Shown here piece after piece: positions 17,101 to 25,262 of a stretch of DNA of 64,000 nt. Source of the stretch: Georgenia sp. M64. GTDB lineage: Bacteria; Actinomycetota; Actinomycetes; Actinomycetales; Actinomycetaceae. The stretch is taken from NCBI RefSeq assembly GCF_038049925.1, contig NZ_CP145809.1, forward strand, positions 2,886,599-2,950,598. Direction: 5' to 3'. The notes beneath the pieces are model-generated. The model saw nothing but the letters and a program-made list of their open reading frames with translations. It was not told the origin of the DNA and did not search any database. Both the position numbers and the translations under genes were made by a program. Position 1 is the first letter of the stretch; each line of letters opens with the position of its first letter.

Positions 17101-17229
17101 CCACACCTGGGCGAGCCCCATGACGACGGCCGCGAGGACGGCGAGGACGACGATCGTGGGGACGAGCGCCCCCCGCCGCGGCGCGGGTCCGTTCTGGCTC
17201 GGTGGACGGGGGACGGATGGGGACGTCAC
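14194..17229 (-). CDS. UPF0182-family membrane protein
   Basis: A 1011-residue protein of the UPF0182 (COG1615) family, found widely in actinobacteria with unknown function. The first 300 residues contain about seven hydrophobic helices; the rest is a large extracytoplasmic region, including the YYGFPTTLAVDRYEIDG segment. The last 130 residues are glutamate- and alanine-rich and low-complexity. GTG at 17229 (VTSPSVPRPPSQ) is chosen since upstream residues are not hydrophobic or conserved in style. It lies next to the tRNA and starts the conserved block that runs to nudC. Confidence 0.92.
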   Translation of the reverse strand: MTSPSVPRPPSQNGPAPRRGALVPTIVVLAVLAAVVMGLAQVWTEVQWFNQLGFTDVLIREWTTRAALFAVGFLLMGGAVWLNLHLAYSQRQVYPPTTPEERNLDKYRESIEPLRRLIMIGAPLVLGLFAGSSLSAQWREVLTFLNREQFGINDPQFGLDIGFFVFTLPVIRMLISFLMTVVFLSAAAAVVTHYLYGGISLAPRAQRISPAARLHLGILAAVFVLLIAASYWLDRYSVLVGENARFAGASYTDVNANIPAKAILAGIAVVVAVLFVVAAFRGTWRLPVAGIGVMIVSAIVVGSAYPAVVQRFQVEPNAIELEREFIQRNIDGTLAAYDLQDIEVETYSATTEAEAGQLREDSQSTASIRLLDPQIVSPTFNQLQQNRQYYGFPTTLAVDRYEIDGESRDTVIAVRELNQDGLGAEQRTWVNDKTVYTHGFGVVAAYGNTTRSDGRPAFFQQGIPSTGELGEYEPRVYFGQFSPDYSIVGAPEGTDPWELDYPDDDAPNGAVNNTYTGDGGPSIGNFAAKLLYALKFGDMQILFSDRVTEESQILFDRDPHQRVSKVAPYLTLDAKAYPAVVDMDGDEATPKELVWIVDGYTTTNDYPYSARESLEEATTDSLTTVNGVPAAVGVAPAQVNYIRNSVKAVVNAYDGDVTLYEWDEDDPILDTWQNIFGDHVQPVEDISGDLMSHLRYPEDLFKVQRQLLSQYHVTDAASFYSGSNFWNIPTDPTAAAGVPQPPYYLTMQMPAQDEAQFSLTSSFIPGGQTDRNILTGFLAVDSETGDAAGEVREDYGQMRLLELPSDLTVPGPGQVQNNFNSNPGVSSELNLLRQGNSDVQLGNLLTLPVGGGLLYVQPVYVQSAQGTSYPLLQRVLVSFGDEIGFASTLDEALDEVFGGDSGAEAGDAEVAPPEDAPAGEEPQGTTEVPAAAQERLTDALAEAQQAIADGNTALAESDWTAYGEAQQRLQSAIEDALAAEAEIAEATGEVAPDGEATAEPTAEPTEEAAQG

Positions 17230-17384
17230 GGAGCAGCACCTCAGCTGATTGGTCGAGCATGATGGGGACGGGCGCCTCGCGCGCGTGCCCTGCGTGCTCA
17301 ACGTGCCGCCCGGGTCCTAGGTTCCCACACCGGCGACGCTTTCCGGCGCGGCCCGACCGCCGGTGGGTAGGCGATCATGGGGTC

Positions 17385-17942
17385 ATGACCGACGCCCCCC
17401 AGCTGCCCACGCCCCGCCTCCAGGCCCTGCGCACGGCCGTGCGCGACATCGAGCGCCACGTCGCCGGCCTGGGCTGGGACTCCCCCGTCCTCGTCTTCGC
17501 CCTCGTCAACACCGCCGGGGCGCTGGCCGCCAACCCGGCCCTCGAGCGGGACCTGCCCACCGACGCCGTCCTGGCCGCCCAGGAGGACCCCGAGCACCTC
17601 ACCAGCATCGAGCAGGACGGCCTGCCCGAGTCCGCCACCCTCGAGGAGCTCCTCGGCCGGCTCGCGTGGCCTGAGGAGGTCGACGGCGCCGCGATCGTCG
17701 TCGAGCGCATGGTCGTGCCGCCGGAGGCCGAGTCGGGGATGCCCCGCGAGGCCGACGCCGCGGTGGAGTACCTCATGGCCCACCCCGACCGGCAGGACGT
17801 GCGGATCGCCGCGGGCGTGCTGCGCACCGGGGAGTCGTGGTGTGCGCTGCGCACCCGGGCCAACGACTCCGACGAGGAGGTGGGTGGCTCTCCCGACGCC
17901 GTGCCCGGCCTGGTCGAGGCGCTGCGCGACACCTTCCGCTGA
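17385..17942 (+). CDS. conserved PPA1309-type protein
   Basis: A 185-residue soluble protein starting at ATG 17385. It resembles a conserved actinobacterial family of unknown function (PPA1309-like), found between UPF0182 and the PDZ/Lon-type protease genes in related genomes. Acidic residues dominate, and no catalytic motif, signal peptide or membrane segment is evident. It converges on the protease gene 46 bases downstream. No function is assigned. Confidence 0.75.
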   Translation: MTDAPQLPTPRLQALRTAVRDIERHVAGLGWDSPVLVFALVNTAGALAANPALERDLPTDAVLAAQEDPEHLTSIEQDGLPESATLEELLGRLAWPEEVDGAAIVVERMVVPPEAESGMPREADAAVEYLMAHPDRQDVRIAAGVLRTGESWCALRTRANDSDEEVGGSPDAVPGLVEALRDTFR

Positions 17943-17988
17943 CGGGGCGCCGCCGTCCGGGCGCCGCCGTCGGTCGAGGCCGCGGGGC

Positions 17989-19134
17989 CTATCCCGGGCA
18001 GGAGGGCAGGTCCTCGCCGCCGCCCGTCCCGATCTCCTCGACGGCGGCCCGGGCCTCGGCGAGGGTGCCCACCGGCACCACGCGCAGGCCGGCGGGGACG
18101 TGCCCGACGACCTCGGCGCAGTTGCCCGCGGGGGCGAGGAACCACTCGGCGCCGTCGCGGCGGGCACCGACGAGCTTCTGGCGGATGCCGCCGATGGCGC
18201 CGACCTCGCCGGCGAGGTCCACGGTGCCGGTCCCGGCGACGACCTCCCCACCGGTCATCTCGCCCGGCGTGAGGGTGTCGACGATCCCGAGGGCGAACAT
18301 GGTCCCGGCGCTCGGGCCGCCGATGTTGTCGATGTCGAACGAGACGTCGACGGGCAGCTCGACGTCCGGCAGCAGGCCCACCCCCAGGATGCTGCCCCGC
18401 GGCGCCTCGACGTCGGGGGCGGTCACCGGGGCGCTCGTGGTGACCTCGACGACCTCCGCCGTCCCGTCCCGGTCCACGCCGACCCGGACCACCGTGCCCG
18501 GGGGCGTGACGTCCAGGACGCCGACGAGGTCGGCGAAGTCGGCCACGTCGGTGCGCGCCTCGCCGGCGGGCTGGACGGAGGTGATGACGTCGCCGGGGCG
18601 GATGACGCCGTCGGCGCCCGAGCCCTCGGCGACCTCACCCACGGTCATGACCATGGGGACGTCGTAGCCGACCTCGGTCAGCGCCGCGACGGTGGCGTTC
18701 GTCTGCGAGGAGGTCATCTGGGCCGAGGACTGGTCCTCCAGCTGCTCGCGGGAGACGCCCTCGGGGTAGACCGCCTCGCGCGGGAGGACCACCTCGGTGC
18801 CGTCGAGCCACGCCCCGAGGGCCCGCAGAGCGCTCACCGGGCGGAAGCCCGGGCCCCCGAGGTAGGAGACGGTGGTCAGGCGCAGCTCGCCGCTCGTGGG
18901 GTAGGTCTGCGCGCCGTCCACCGTGATGAGCGGCTCGCCGTCGTGCTCGGCGAGGGTGTCGACCGTCGGTCCGGGCTGCTGGACGACGTAGGGCAGCGGG
19001 ACCATGGCCATGACGAGGAGCAGCAGGGCCACCAGGGCGCCGGAGACGACGAGGGTCACCGCGCGCCGGGGCACGAGGGGCTCGCCGTCGCGGGGCCCGA
19101 CCCCTCCTGCGGCGGCGGTCTCCTGCTCGATCAC
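17989..19134 (-). CDS. membrane-anchored PDZ/Lon-type serine protease (YlbL-like)
   Basis: A 381-residue protein with one N-terminal membrane helix (about 24-46), a PDZ domain in the middle (GVIRPGDVITSV region) and a C-terminal Lon-type protease domain. The catalytic dyad is S275 (GGPSAG) and K320 (GIRQK). Homologues cleave or bind exported substrates. GTG at 19134 gives a short cytoplasmic tail before the helix; the frame is open further upstream through a minisatellite, so the start is not certain. It diverges from the DUF2342 gene. Confidence 0.88.
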   Translation of the reverse strand: MIEQETAAAGGVGPRDGEPLVPRRAVTLVVSGALVALLLLVMAMVPLPYVVQQPGPTVDTLAEHDGEPLITVDGAQTYPTSGELRLTTVSYLGGPGFRPVSALRALGAWLDGTEVVLPREAVYPEGVSREQLEDQSSAQMTSSQTNATVAALTEVGYDVPMVMTVGEVAEGSGADGVIRPGDVITSVQPAGEARTDVADFADLVGVLDVTPPGTVVRVGVDRDGTAEVVEVTTSAPVTAPDVEAPRGSILGVGLLPDVELPVDVSFDIDNIGGPSAGTMFALGIVDTLTPGEMTGGEVVAGTGTVDLAGEVGAIGGIRQKLVGARRDGAEWFLAPAGNCAEVVGHVPAGLRVVPVGTLAEARAAVEEIGTGGGEDLPSCPG

Positions 19135-19180
19135 CGGGACATCATGCCCCACCTGTCTGGGAGCAACCCGGGGGCTGCCC

Positions 19181-19280
19181 GGGAGGATGCCGGGAGCCAC
19201 GGACGGCCTCGCCGGGAGGATGCCGGGAGCCACGGACGGCCTCGCCGCGAGGAGGCCGAGATCAACGGACCGGCCTCGCC
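19181..19280. repeat. 33-base minisatellite
   Basis: Two perfect adjacent copies of a 33-base unit (19181-19213 and 19214-19246) are followed by a degenerate third copy (19247-19280). They lie in the 277-base divergent gap between the PDZ protease and the metalloprotease-like gene. I see no palindrome inside the unit. Confidence 0.85.
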
Positions 19281-19411
19281 GCGAGGATCCGGGAGCTCCT
19301 GTCCCGCTCGGCAGGTGCGCCCTGAGCGAACCGGGCCCGCCCGGCGGGTCCCGGCCGGGCCCCGCCGGGACCCCGGCGGTTACCGTGGTGGTCCACGACC
19401 AAGGAGCAGCG

Positions 19412-20935
19412 ATGAGCCAGCACCCCGACCAGCCGGCCGGCGGCGAGCCCGAGAGCTGGGAGCAGCTCCTGCGCTCGATGATGGGACCGGAGGCGGCAGC
19501 CGAGGCGATGCGCGCGATGCGCGCGTCCGGCCTGGACCCGGACGCCATGTCGAAGGCGGCCGGCCTGCCCACCGACCGCAACCAGCTGATGATGATGATC
19601 GGGCAGATGCAGCAGCTGCTCGCCTCCGGCGGGGGCGGCCCGGTCAACTGGGACCTGGCCCAGTCCCTCGCCCGGCAGAGCGCCTTCGCCGGCGGCGACC
19701 CGGCCGTCACCGCCGCCCAGGCCGAGCAGGTGCGCTCGGCCCTGTCGGTGGCCGAGCTGTGGCTCGACGCGGCCACCGAGCTCGGCCCCGCCGGCGGCCG
19801 GCACGAGGCGTGGAGCCGGGCGGACTGGGTCGAGCGCACCCTGCCGGCGTGGAAGGGCCTCTCCGAGCCGGTGGCGACGTCGCTCTCCCAGGCGCTGGTG
19901 GACACCATCGCCGCTCAGGCGGAGCACCTTCCCCCCGAGGTCCGCGCCATGGCCGAGCAGGTGGGCGCGGCGCAGGGCATGCTCCGCCAGCTCGGCGGCG
20001 CCGTCTTCGGGATGCAGCTGGGCCAGGCCGTCGGCGCGCTGGCACGCGAGGCCTTCGGCACCTCCGACACCGGGCTGCCGCTGGTGGAGGAGCCGGTGGT
20101 CGCCCTGGTCCCGGCCAACGTCGCGGAGTTCGCCGAGGGCCTGGACGTCCCGGCCGACGAGGTGCGCCTCTTCCTCGCGGTCCGCGAGGTCGCCCACGCC
20201 CGCCTCTTCACCCACGTGCCGTGGCTGCGCGGGCACCTGCTGGGCATCGTCGCCTCCTACGCCCGTGAGATCACCATCGACACCGGCGCGATGGAGGAGG
20301 CGGTCCGAGGCATCGACCCGACGGACCCCGAGCAGCTCCGCGAGGCCTTCTCCGGTGGCGTCTTCGCCCTCGACCGGTCCCCCGCGCAGGAGGCGGCCCT
20401 GGTCCGTCTTGAGACGGCGCTCGCGCTCGTCGAGGGGTGGGTCGAGGAGGTGACGGCCCAGGCGGTCGCACCGCACCTGCCCGCCGGGGTGCCGCTGCGC
20501 GAGATGCTGCGCCGGCGCCGGGCCAGCGGCGGACCGGCCGAGCAGACCTTCGCCAGCCTCGTCGGGCTCGAGCTGCGGCCCCGGCGGCTGCGCGAGGCCG
20601 CCACGCTGTGGGCGAGCCTGGGCGCCCAGCGGGGCGTGGCCGACCGCGACGCGCTCTGGTCGCACCCCGACCTCATGCCCACGCCGGAGGAGCTGGACGA
20701 CCCGGGCGGGTTCGTCACCTCGCGCCAGGCCGCGCGCGATGCCGAGCACGACGTCGACGAGGCGCTCGCCGCCCTCCTCGACGGCACGCTCGCCGGCGGC
20801 GGCGGGGACCGCGGCCCGGACGATGCCACCGAGCAGGCCGGTGAGGCCACGGAACCGGACGCACCAGGCGACGCGACCGGCGGCGCACCGGGCGACGAGA
20901 CCGGCGACGAGACCGGCGGCCCGCCCCGCGCCTGA
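19412..20935 (+). CDS. DUF2342 zinc-metalloprotease-like protein
   Basis: A 507-residue member of the actinobacterial DUF2342 family, often annotated as zinc-dependent metalloprotease or F420-associated hydrolase. The family's REVAHARLFTHVPWL segment sits near residue 250; the usual HExxH is not intact, so catalysis is doubtful. The N-terminus is rich in methionine and glutamine, and the last 60 residues are low-complexity Gly/Glu/Asp/Thr. ATG at 19412 has AAGGAG five bases upstream, and TACCGT at 19382 is a possible -10. Confidence 0.88.
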   Translation: MSQHPDQPAGGEPESWEQLLRSMMGPEAAAEAMRAMRASGLDPDAMSKAAGLPTDRNQLMMMIGQMQQLLASGGGGPVNWDLAQSLARQSAFAGGDPAVTAAQAEQVRSALSVAELWLDAATELGPAGGRHEAWSRADWVERTLPAWKGLSEPVATSLSQALVDTIAAQAEHLPPEVRAMAEQVGAAQGMLRQLGGAVFGMQLGQAVGALAREAFGTSDTGLPLVEEPVVALVPANVAEFAEGLDVPADEVRLFLAVREVAHARLFTHVPWLRGHLLGIVASYAREITIDTGAMEEAVRGIDPTDPEQLREAFSGGVFALDRSPAQEAALVRLETALALVEGWVEEVTAQAVAPHLPAGVPLREMLRRRRASGGPAEQTFASLVGLELRPRRLREAATLWASLGAQRGVADRDALWSHPDLMPTPEELDDPGGFVTSRQAARDAEHDVDEALAALLDGTLAGGGGDRGPDDATEQAGEATEPDAPGDATGGAPGDETGDETGGPPRA

Positions 20936-21021
20936 GCCTGTGGACGAGCCCGGCGGGCCGGGCCCGTGGCGTGCCACCGTTCCTCCCGTACGCCGGGCCG
21001 CCGGCGGGAGGGAGGGGCACG

Positions 21022-22056
21022 GTGCGACTGCGACCCGGCCTGACGGTCCTGTGGCGCCGCCCCGGCGAGAGCCAGGTCGGCACGGACCCGCGCTGCGCCG
21101 TCGTCCTGGAGGGGCTGACCGAGGGCGAGCAGTGGCTCGTGGAGGCGCTGCGGCGCGCCCCGACAGCAGCGGACCTGCTGCGGCTGGGCCGCACGCGCGG
21201 GGTCCCGCCCGAGCGGGTGCGCGAGCTCACGGACCTGCTCGAGCGCTCCGGCGTCCTCGACCCCTCCGACGCCCCGGGGCGCGACCCGGTCGCGCCCGAG
21301 GAGGCCTACTGGTCGCGACTACGGACGGACGGCGACGGCGCGGCCGTCATGGCGACGCGGGCGGCCGCGCGGGTGGCGGTGCGCGGGGTCGACCGGCTGG
21401 GGATGTCGCTGGCGGTGACGCTGGCCGCCTCGGGTGTCGGCACGCTGCTCCTCGACGACGACGCACCCGTGACCCCCGCGGACCTGGGGGTCTTCCACCC
21501 GCGGGACGTGGGCCGTCCGCGGGGGCGGTGCGGGACCGAGCACCTGCGGTCGGCGTTCCCCACGCTGCGCACCTCGGCCCCGCCGGGCACGCGCCCGGAC
21601 GTCCTGGTGGCGGTCTCCTACGGCGTTCCCGACCCGGTGCGGCTGCGTCCGCTGCTGCGCGAGGACGTCGTCCACCTCCCGGTGGTCGTCGGGGACGTCG
21701 ACGTCGTGGTGGGACCCCTGGTGGTGCCCGGTCAGGGGCCGTGCACCCGCTGCCTCGACCTGCACCGCACCGACGCCGACGATGCGTGGCCGGCGCTCGC
21801 CACCCAGCTGCGGGTCGCGCCGCAGCCGGGCACGGAGGTCACCGTCGCGGCGCTGGGCTCGGCGCTGGCGGCCCACCAGGTCCTGGCCGCGATCGACGGC
21901 CGGGAGGTCGGCGTCGCCGCCGCGAGCCTGGAGGTCAGCGCGCTGGACCCGGTGCCCGTGGTGCGCCGCTGGACCGTGCACCCTCGGTGCGGGTGCGACC
22001 GGGTCGGGGAGGACGCGCGGACGCCGGTGGCCGCCGGGGCGCTCGGCCCCGGCTGA
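21022..22056 (+). CDS. cyclodehydratase/ThiF-like leader-binding protein (orphan)
   Basis: A 344-residue protein resembling the ThiF-like partner of azole-forming cyclodehydratases (TOMM leader-peptide-binding proteins). An N-terminal winged-helix-like domain covers residues 1-85, an E1-like Rossmann region surrounds VRGVDRLGMSLAVTLAASG, and the PCTRCLDLHR motif provides paired cysteines, with HPRCGC near the end. GTG at 21022 has a GGGAGGGAGG ribosome site. No YcaO, dehydrogenase or precursor peptide gene is visible nearby, so its role here is unknown. Its place beside whiB7 appears conserved in actinobacteria. Confidence 0.75.
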   Translation: MRLRPGLTVLWRRPGESQVGTDPRCAVVLEGLTEGEQWLVEALRRAPTAADLLRLGRTRGVPPERVRELTDLLERSGVLDPSDAPGRDPVAPEEAYWSRLRTDGDGAAVMATRAAARVAVRGVDRLGMSLAVTLAASGVGTLLLDDDAPVTPADLGVFHPRDVGRPRGRCGTEHLRSAFPTLRTSAPPGTRPDVLVAVSYGVPDPVRLRPLLREDVVHLPVVVGDVDVVVGPLVVPGQGPCTRCLDLHRTDADDAWPALATQLRVAPQPGTEVTVAALGSALAAHQVLAAIDGREVGVAAASLEVSALDPVPVVRRWTVHPRCGCDRVGEDARTPVAAGALGPG

Positions 22057-22092
22057 CCACCGGCGTCACGCTGCCCTCGCGGGCGGGTCCGC

Positions 22093-22470
22093 TCAGGCGA
22101 CGATGTCCTGCTTGCGTGGCCGGCCGCGGCCGCGCTTGCGGGCGACGACGACGCCGTCGACGAAGACCTCGCCGCCCCACACGCCCCACGGCTCGGCGCG
22201 TTCGACGGCACCGGCGAGGCAGGCCTCGCGCACCGGGCAGGCCCGGCACAGGGCCTTGGCGCGCTCGACGTCGGCGGTGCGCTCGGCGAACCACAGGTCG
22301 GTGTCGTCCGCGACCTGGCAGGGGGTCGCGGCGGCCCCGGGCCGGCCCGGGGTGGACAGGACGCCCCAGCCGGGGTCGCCGGCGAAGTCGGGGGTCAGGT
22401 CCGCCGGGGCGGCCGGCCAGGTGGTGGATGATCCCTGGCTGATCTGGTCGAGAAGGGCGGTGAGCTGCAC
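22093..22470 (-). CDS. whiB7: WhiB7-type redox transcription factor
   Basis: A 125-residue WhiB-family protein. Four cysteines, C51, C75, C78 and C84, hold the iron-sulfur cluster. GVWGGE at 96-101 contacts sigma-A. The C-terminal KRGRGRPRK at 112-120 is the AT-hook that distinguishes WhiB7. WhiB7 activates intrinsic antibiotic-resistance genes during ribosome stress. The start is GTG at 22470. A 240-base leader with an upstream peptide and hairpin, and a promoter with an AT-rich WhiB7-like site, suggest attenuation and autoactivation as in mycobacteria. Confidence 0.93.
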   Translation of the reverse strand: MQLTALLDQISQGSSTTWPAAPADLTPDFAGDPGWGVLSTPGRPGAAATPCQVADDTDLWFAERTADVERAKALCRACPVREACLAGAVERAEPWGVWGGEVFVDGVVVARKRGRGRPRKQDIVA

Positions 22471-22533
22471 GAGCCTGCTCCTGATGCGTGTCGTCTGTTG
22501 TCCGGAGAGGGGCCGGGTGTCGTACGACGACGA

Positions 22534-22562
22534 CGGCCGCGGTCCCAGGGGGAACGCGGCCG
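22534..22562 (-). promoter_or_regulatory. hairpin in the whiB7 leader (attenuator candidate)
   Basis: An 8-base perfect GC-only stem, CGGCCGCG/CGCGGCCG, with a 13-base loop lies between the leader peptide stop and the whiB7 start. No T tract follows. In mycobacteria a terminator at this position is bypassed when translation of the leader peptide is disturbed; the same use here is inferred. Confidence 0.5.
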
Positions 22563-22582
22563 GAGCTCGTGCTGAACGAGGT

Positions 22583-22708
22583 CTAGATCCGGATCGCGGT
22601 CCCGAGGGTGGCGATGCGCAGCGTGCGCGGGCGCGCGCCAGCCACGGAGGTGCCGAGGCTGGGCGCGACGCTGAACCGAGCAATCGCGTACGTGGCGTTG
22701 GTGAGCAT
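22583..22708 (-). CDS. whiB7 leader peptide (uORF)
   Basis: A 41-residue small reading frame beginning ATG at 22708, with GGAGGAGG 12 bases upstream; an immediately preceding in-frame GTG at 22711 has better spacing. The peptide starts MLTNATYAIARF and ends TLRIATLGTAIRI. It ends 112 bases before whiB7. Position and strong ribosome site match the translated upstream frames that control whiB7 in other actinobacteria. I have no comparison to prove the peptide sequence is conserved. Confidence 0.6.
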   Translation of the reverse strand: MLTNATYAIARFSVAPSLGTSVAGARPRTLRIATLGTAIRI

Positions 22709-22784
22709 CACTCTCGAGCACCTCCTCCGGCGTGGGGGATCCTCTGTGCTGGCTAGGCAGGACCCGGTCGAATCGGACATGGGA

Positions 22785-22822
22785 AGCCTAGACCCGCGCC
22801 GGATCGGCGGGCAATCCTTTTT
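22785..22822 (-). promoter_or_regulatory. putative whiB7 promoter with AT-rich WhiB7 site
   Basis: On the minus strand, AAAAAGGA lies directly before the -35 TTGCCC (22809-22814). An 18-base spacer separates this from the -10 TAGGCT (22785-22790). An A/T-rich block touching the -35 is the known site where the WhiB7 AT-hook binds beside sigma-A, so positive autoregulation is likely. Confidence 0.6.
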
Positions 22823-22856
22823 CGCGACGACTTTTCGGCAGGTCCCGCGGGCGCGC

Positions 22857-24890
22857 TCAGCGCGCGAGCCAGGCCTCGACGTCGACGTCCTCGCCCCGCA
22901 CCACGGCGAGCACCTGGGGGCCGTACGCCTCCAGCTTGGTCGCCCCGATCCCCCGCAGGACGCCGAGCTGGCGCAGGTCCTTCGGCTTCGCCGTCGCGAT
23001 CGCCTGAAGGGTCGTGTCGTGCAGGACCGTGTACGCCGGCTTGCTGATCGCCCGGGCGACGTCGCCGCGCCAGCCTCGCAGCCGCTCGAAGAGCTCGGCG
23101 TCGGCGGGGTTGTCCGAGAGGAAGGACTCGGTGCGGGCCCGGGCGGCGCCGCGCCGCGAGAGCCCGGCCCGGCCCGCGCCGGTGCCGTCGGGCCAGATGC
23201 CGTCGAGGAACCGCGAGCGCTTGCGCGAGGCGCGCCCGCCCACGGTGCGCGCCCGGGCGAAGGAGATCTGGAGGTGCTCCCGGGCCCGGGTGACCCCTAC
23301 GTACAGCAGGCGGCGCTCCTCGGCGACGGCGTCGTCGCCCTCGGCCAGCGAGATCGGCAGCAACCCCTCGCTGACCCCGACGAGGAACACGGCGTCCCAC
23401 TCCAGGCCCTTGGCGGCGTGGAAGGACGCCAGCGTGACGCCCGCGACGGTCGGTGCGTGCTGCGCCGCCATCCGGTCGTCGAGCTCGGCGACCAGCCCGG
23501 CCATGTCGGCGCCCCGGGCGGCGTGGAGGTCGTCGGCGAGGCCGACGAGGGAGTTGAGCGACTCCCAGCGCTCCCGCGCCGCGCCCCGCGCGGCCGGCGG
23601 GTCCTGCGCCCAGCCGACCGAGGAGAGCACGTCACGCACCGCCGCGGGCATCGGCTGCTCGGCGCTCGCCCGGACCGCACCGCGCAGCAGGACGATCGCC
23701 TCACGCACCTCGCGACGGGAGAAGAACCGCTCGCCGCCCCGGACGAGGTAGCCGATCCCGGCGTCGGCGAGAGCCTGCTCGAGCGCCTCGGACTGGCCGT
23801 TGGTGCGGTAGAGCACCGCGATCTCGGACAGGGCCACCCCCTCGCGCTCGAGGGCGGTGATGCGCTCGGCCACGCCGCGGGCCTCGGCCAGGTCGTCGTC
23901 GTAGGTCTCGAAGCGCACCGGCACCGAGGACGGGCGCTGGGCGACGAGCTCGACGGCGGCGGCGTTGCGGTGCCGCCCCGCGCGGGCCAGGACCTTGTTG
24001 GCCAGGTCCACCACCTGGGGCGTCGAGCGGTAGTCGCGCACGAGGCGCACCACGGCGGCGCCCTCGTACCGGCGCGGGAAGTCGGTGAGGTAGGCCGGGG
24101 TCGCCCCGGTGAAGGAGTAGATGGTCTGCGAGACGTCGCCGACGACGCAGAGCTCCCGTCGGCCCCCGAGCCACAGGTCGAGCAGGCGCTGCTGGAGCGG
24201 GGAGACGTCCTGGTACTCGTCCACGACGAAGTGGCGGTACTGCCGGCGGACCTCGGCCGCGACGTCGTCGCGCTCGAGGAGGACACCCACGAGGAGCAGG
24301 AGCACGTCCTCGAAGTCGATGACCCCGCGCTCGCCCTTGACGTCCTCGTAGACCGAGAGCAGCCGGGCGACGGTCGCGTGGTCGTGCCCCGCCACGGCCT
24401 CGCGGCCCGCCCGCGCCGCGCGCGCCACGTAGTCCTCGGCGGTGACGAGGGAGACCTTCGCCCACTCGACCTCGCCGGCGAGGTCGCGCACCGCCACCCG
24501 GTCGGCCCCGAGCCCGAGACGCCCCGCGGCCTCGGCGACGAGGGAGGCCTTGTGCTCGGCGATGCGCGGGAGCTGGCCGCCGACCGCCGTCGGCCAGAAG
24601 TAGGACAGCTGGCGCAGCGCGGCGGCGTGGAAGGTCCGCGCCTGAACGCCGCCGACCCCGAGGTCGCGCAGCCGCGAGCGCATCTCCCCCGCCGCCCGCG
24701 CGGTGAACGTCACGGCGAGGACGGTGCGGGGGTCGTAGGTGCCGGTGCGGACCCCGTTGGCGATCCGGTAGGTGATCGCGCGGGTCTTGCCCGTGCCGGC
24801 GCCGGCGAGGACGCACAGCGGGCCGGTGAGGTGGTCCGCGACGGCGCGCTGGTCGTCGTCGAGGGCTGCCAGGAGGTCGTCGGTGCTCAT
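22857..24890 (-). CDS. uvrD2: UvrD/PcrA-type DNA helicase (UvrD2-like)
   Basis: A 677-residue superfamily-1A 3'-5' helicase used in DNA repair. Walker A is GAGTGKT at residues 30-36; other motifs seen are VDEYQDVSPLQ, GDVSQTIYSFTGA, the SFHAAKGLEWDAV segment and YVGVTRARE. The C-terminal 75 residues form an HRDC domain, the mark of actinobacterial UvrD2. ATG at 24890 starts the conserved region. Neighbours whiB7, mycoredoxin and nudC match the order I recall for mycobacteria. Confidence 0.93.
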   Translation of the reverse strand: MSTDDLLAALDDDQRAVADHLTGPLCVLAGAGTGKTRAITYRIANGVRTGTYDPRTVLAVTFTARAAGEMRSRLRDLGVGGVQARTFHAAALRQLSYFWPTAVGGQLPRIAEHKASLVAEAAGRLGLGADRVAVRDLAGEVEWAKVSLVTAEDYVARAARAGREAVAGHDHATVARLLSVYEDVKGERGVIDFEDVLLLLVGVLLERDDVAAEVRRQYRHFVVDEYQDVSPLQQRLLDLWLGGRRELCVVGDVSQTIYSFTGATPAYLTDFPRRYEGAAVVRLVRDYRSTPQVVDLANKVLARAGRHRNAAAVELVAQRPSSVPVRFETYDDDLAEARGVAERITALEREGVALSEIAVLYRTNGQSEALEQALADAGIGYLVRGGERFFSRREVREAIVLLRGAVRASAEQPMPAAVRDVLSSVGWAQDPPAARGAARERWESLNSLVGLADDLHAARGADMAGLVAELDDRMAAQHAPTVAGVTLASFHAAKGLEWDAVFLVGVSEGLLPISLAEGDDAVAEERRLLYVGVTRAREHLQISFARARTVGGRASRKRSRFLDGIWPDGTGAGRAGLSRRGAARARTESFLSDNPADAELFERLRGWRGDVARAISKPAYTVLHDTTLQAIATAKPKDLRQLGVLRGIGATKLEAYGPQVLAVVRGEDVDVEAWLAR

Positions 24891-24998
24891 CACCGCCAGT
24901 GTCGCAGGACCCTCGGACACCGCGCTGCGCGCGTCCCCCGCCCGGCGGGGCCGGGCGCGTCCCCCGGGCGTGGTCGCCCGCATCGCCGCGCCGGCGGC

Positions 24999-25262
24999 TC
25001 AGGCGCTGAGGCGGCCCAGCCGGCGCGAGACCTCGGCGACCGAGGGGTTGGTCAGGGCCGAGCCGTCCGGGAAGACGACGGTGGGGACGGTCTGGTTGCC
25101 GTCGTTGACCGAGGCGACGAACGCCGCGGAGTCGGCGTCGTCCTCGATGTCGACCTCGACGTAGCTGACGCCCTCGGCGTCCATCTGCGACTTCAGGCGG
25201 CGGCAGTAGCCGCACCACGTCGTGGAGTACATCGTCACGGTGCCGGCGGCGGGGGTGGTCAT
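24999..25262 (-). CDS. mrx1: mycoredoxin (glutaredoxin-like)
   Basis: An 87-residue thioredoxin-fold protein. The active site is WCGYC near residues 17-21, and the TVPTVVF cis-proline loop and GSALTNPS segment are typical of Mrx1. It reduces mycothiol mixed disulfides in the actinobacterial cytosol. ATG at 25262 gives the family length; another ATG at 25286 would add eight residues. It lies between uvrD2 and nudC. Confidence 0.9.
   Translation of the reverse strand: MTTPAAGTVTMYSTTWCGYCRRLKSQMDAEGVSYVEVDIEDDADSAAFVASVNDGNQTVPTVVFPDGSALTNPSVAEVSRRLGRLSA

Noticed and set aside
14086-17262. Long plus-strand frame opposite the UPF0182 gene
   Set aside because: Low-complexity Val/Gly/Asp/Arg translation typical of antisense frames; the minus strand encodes clear membrane helices.
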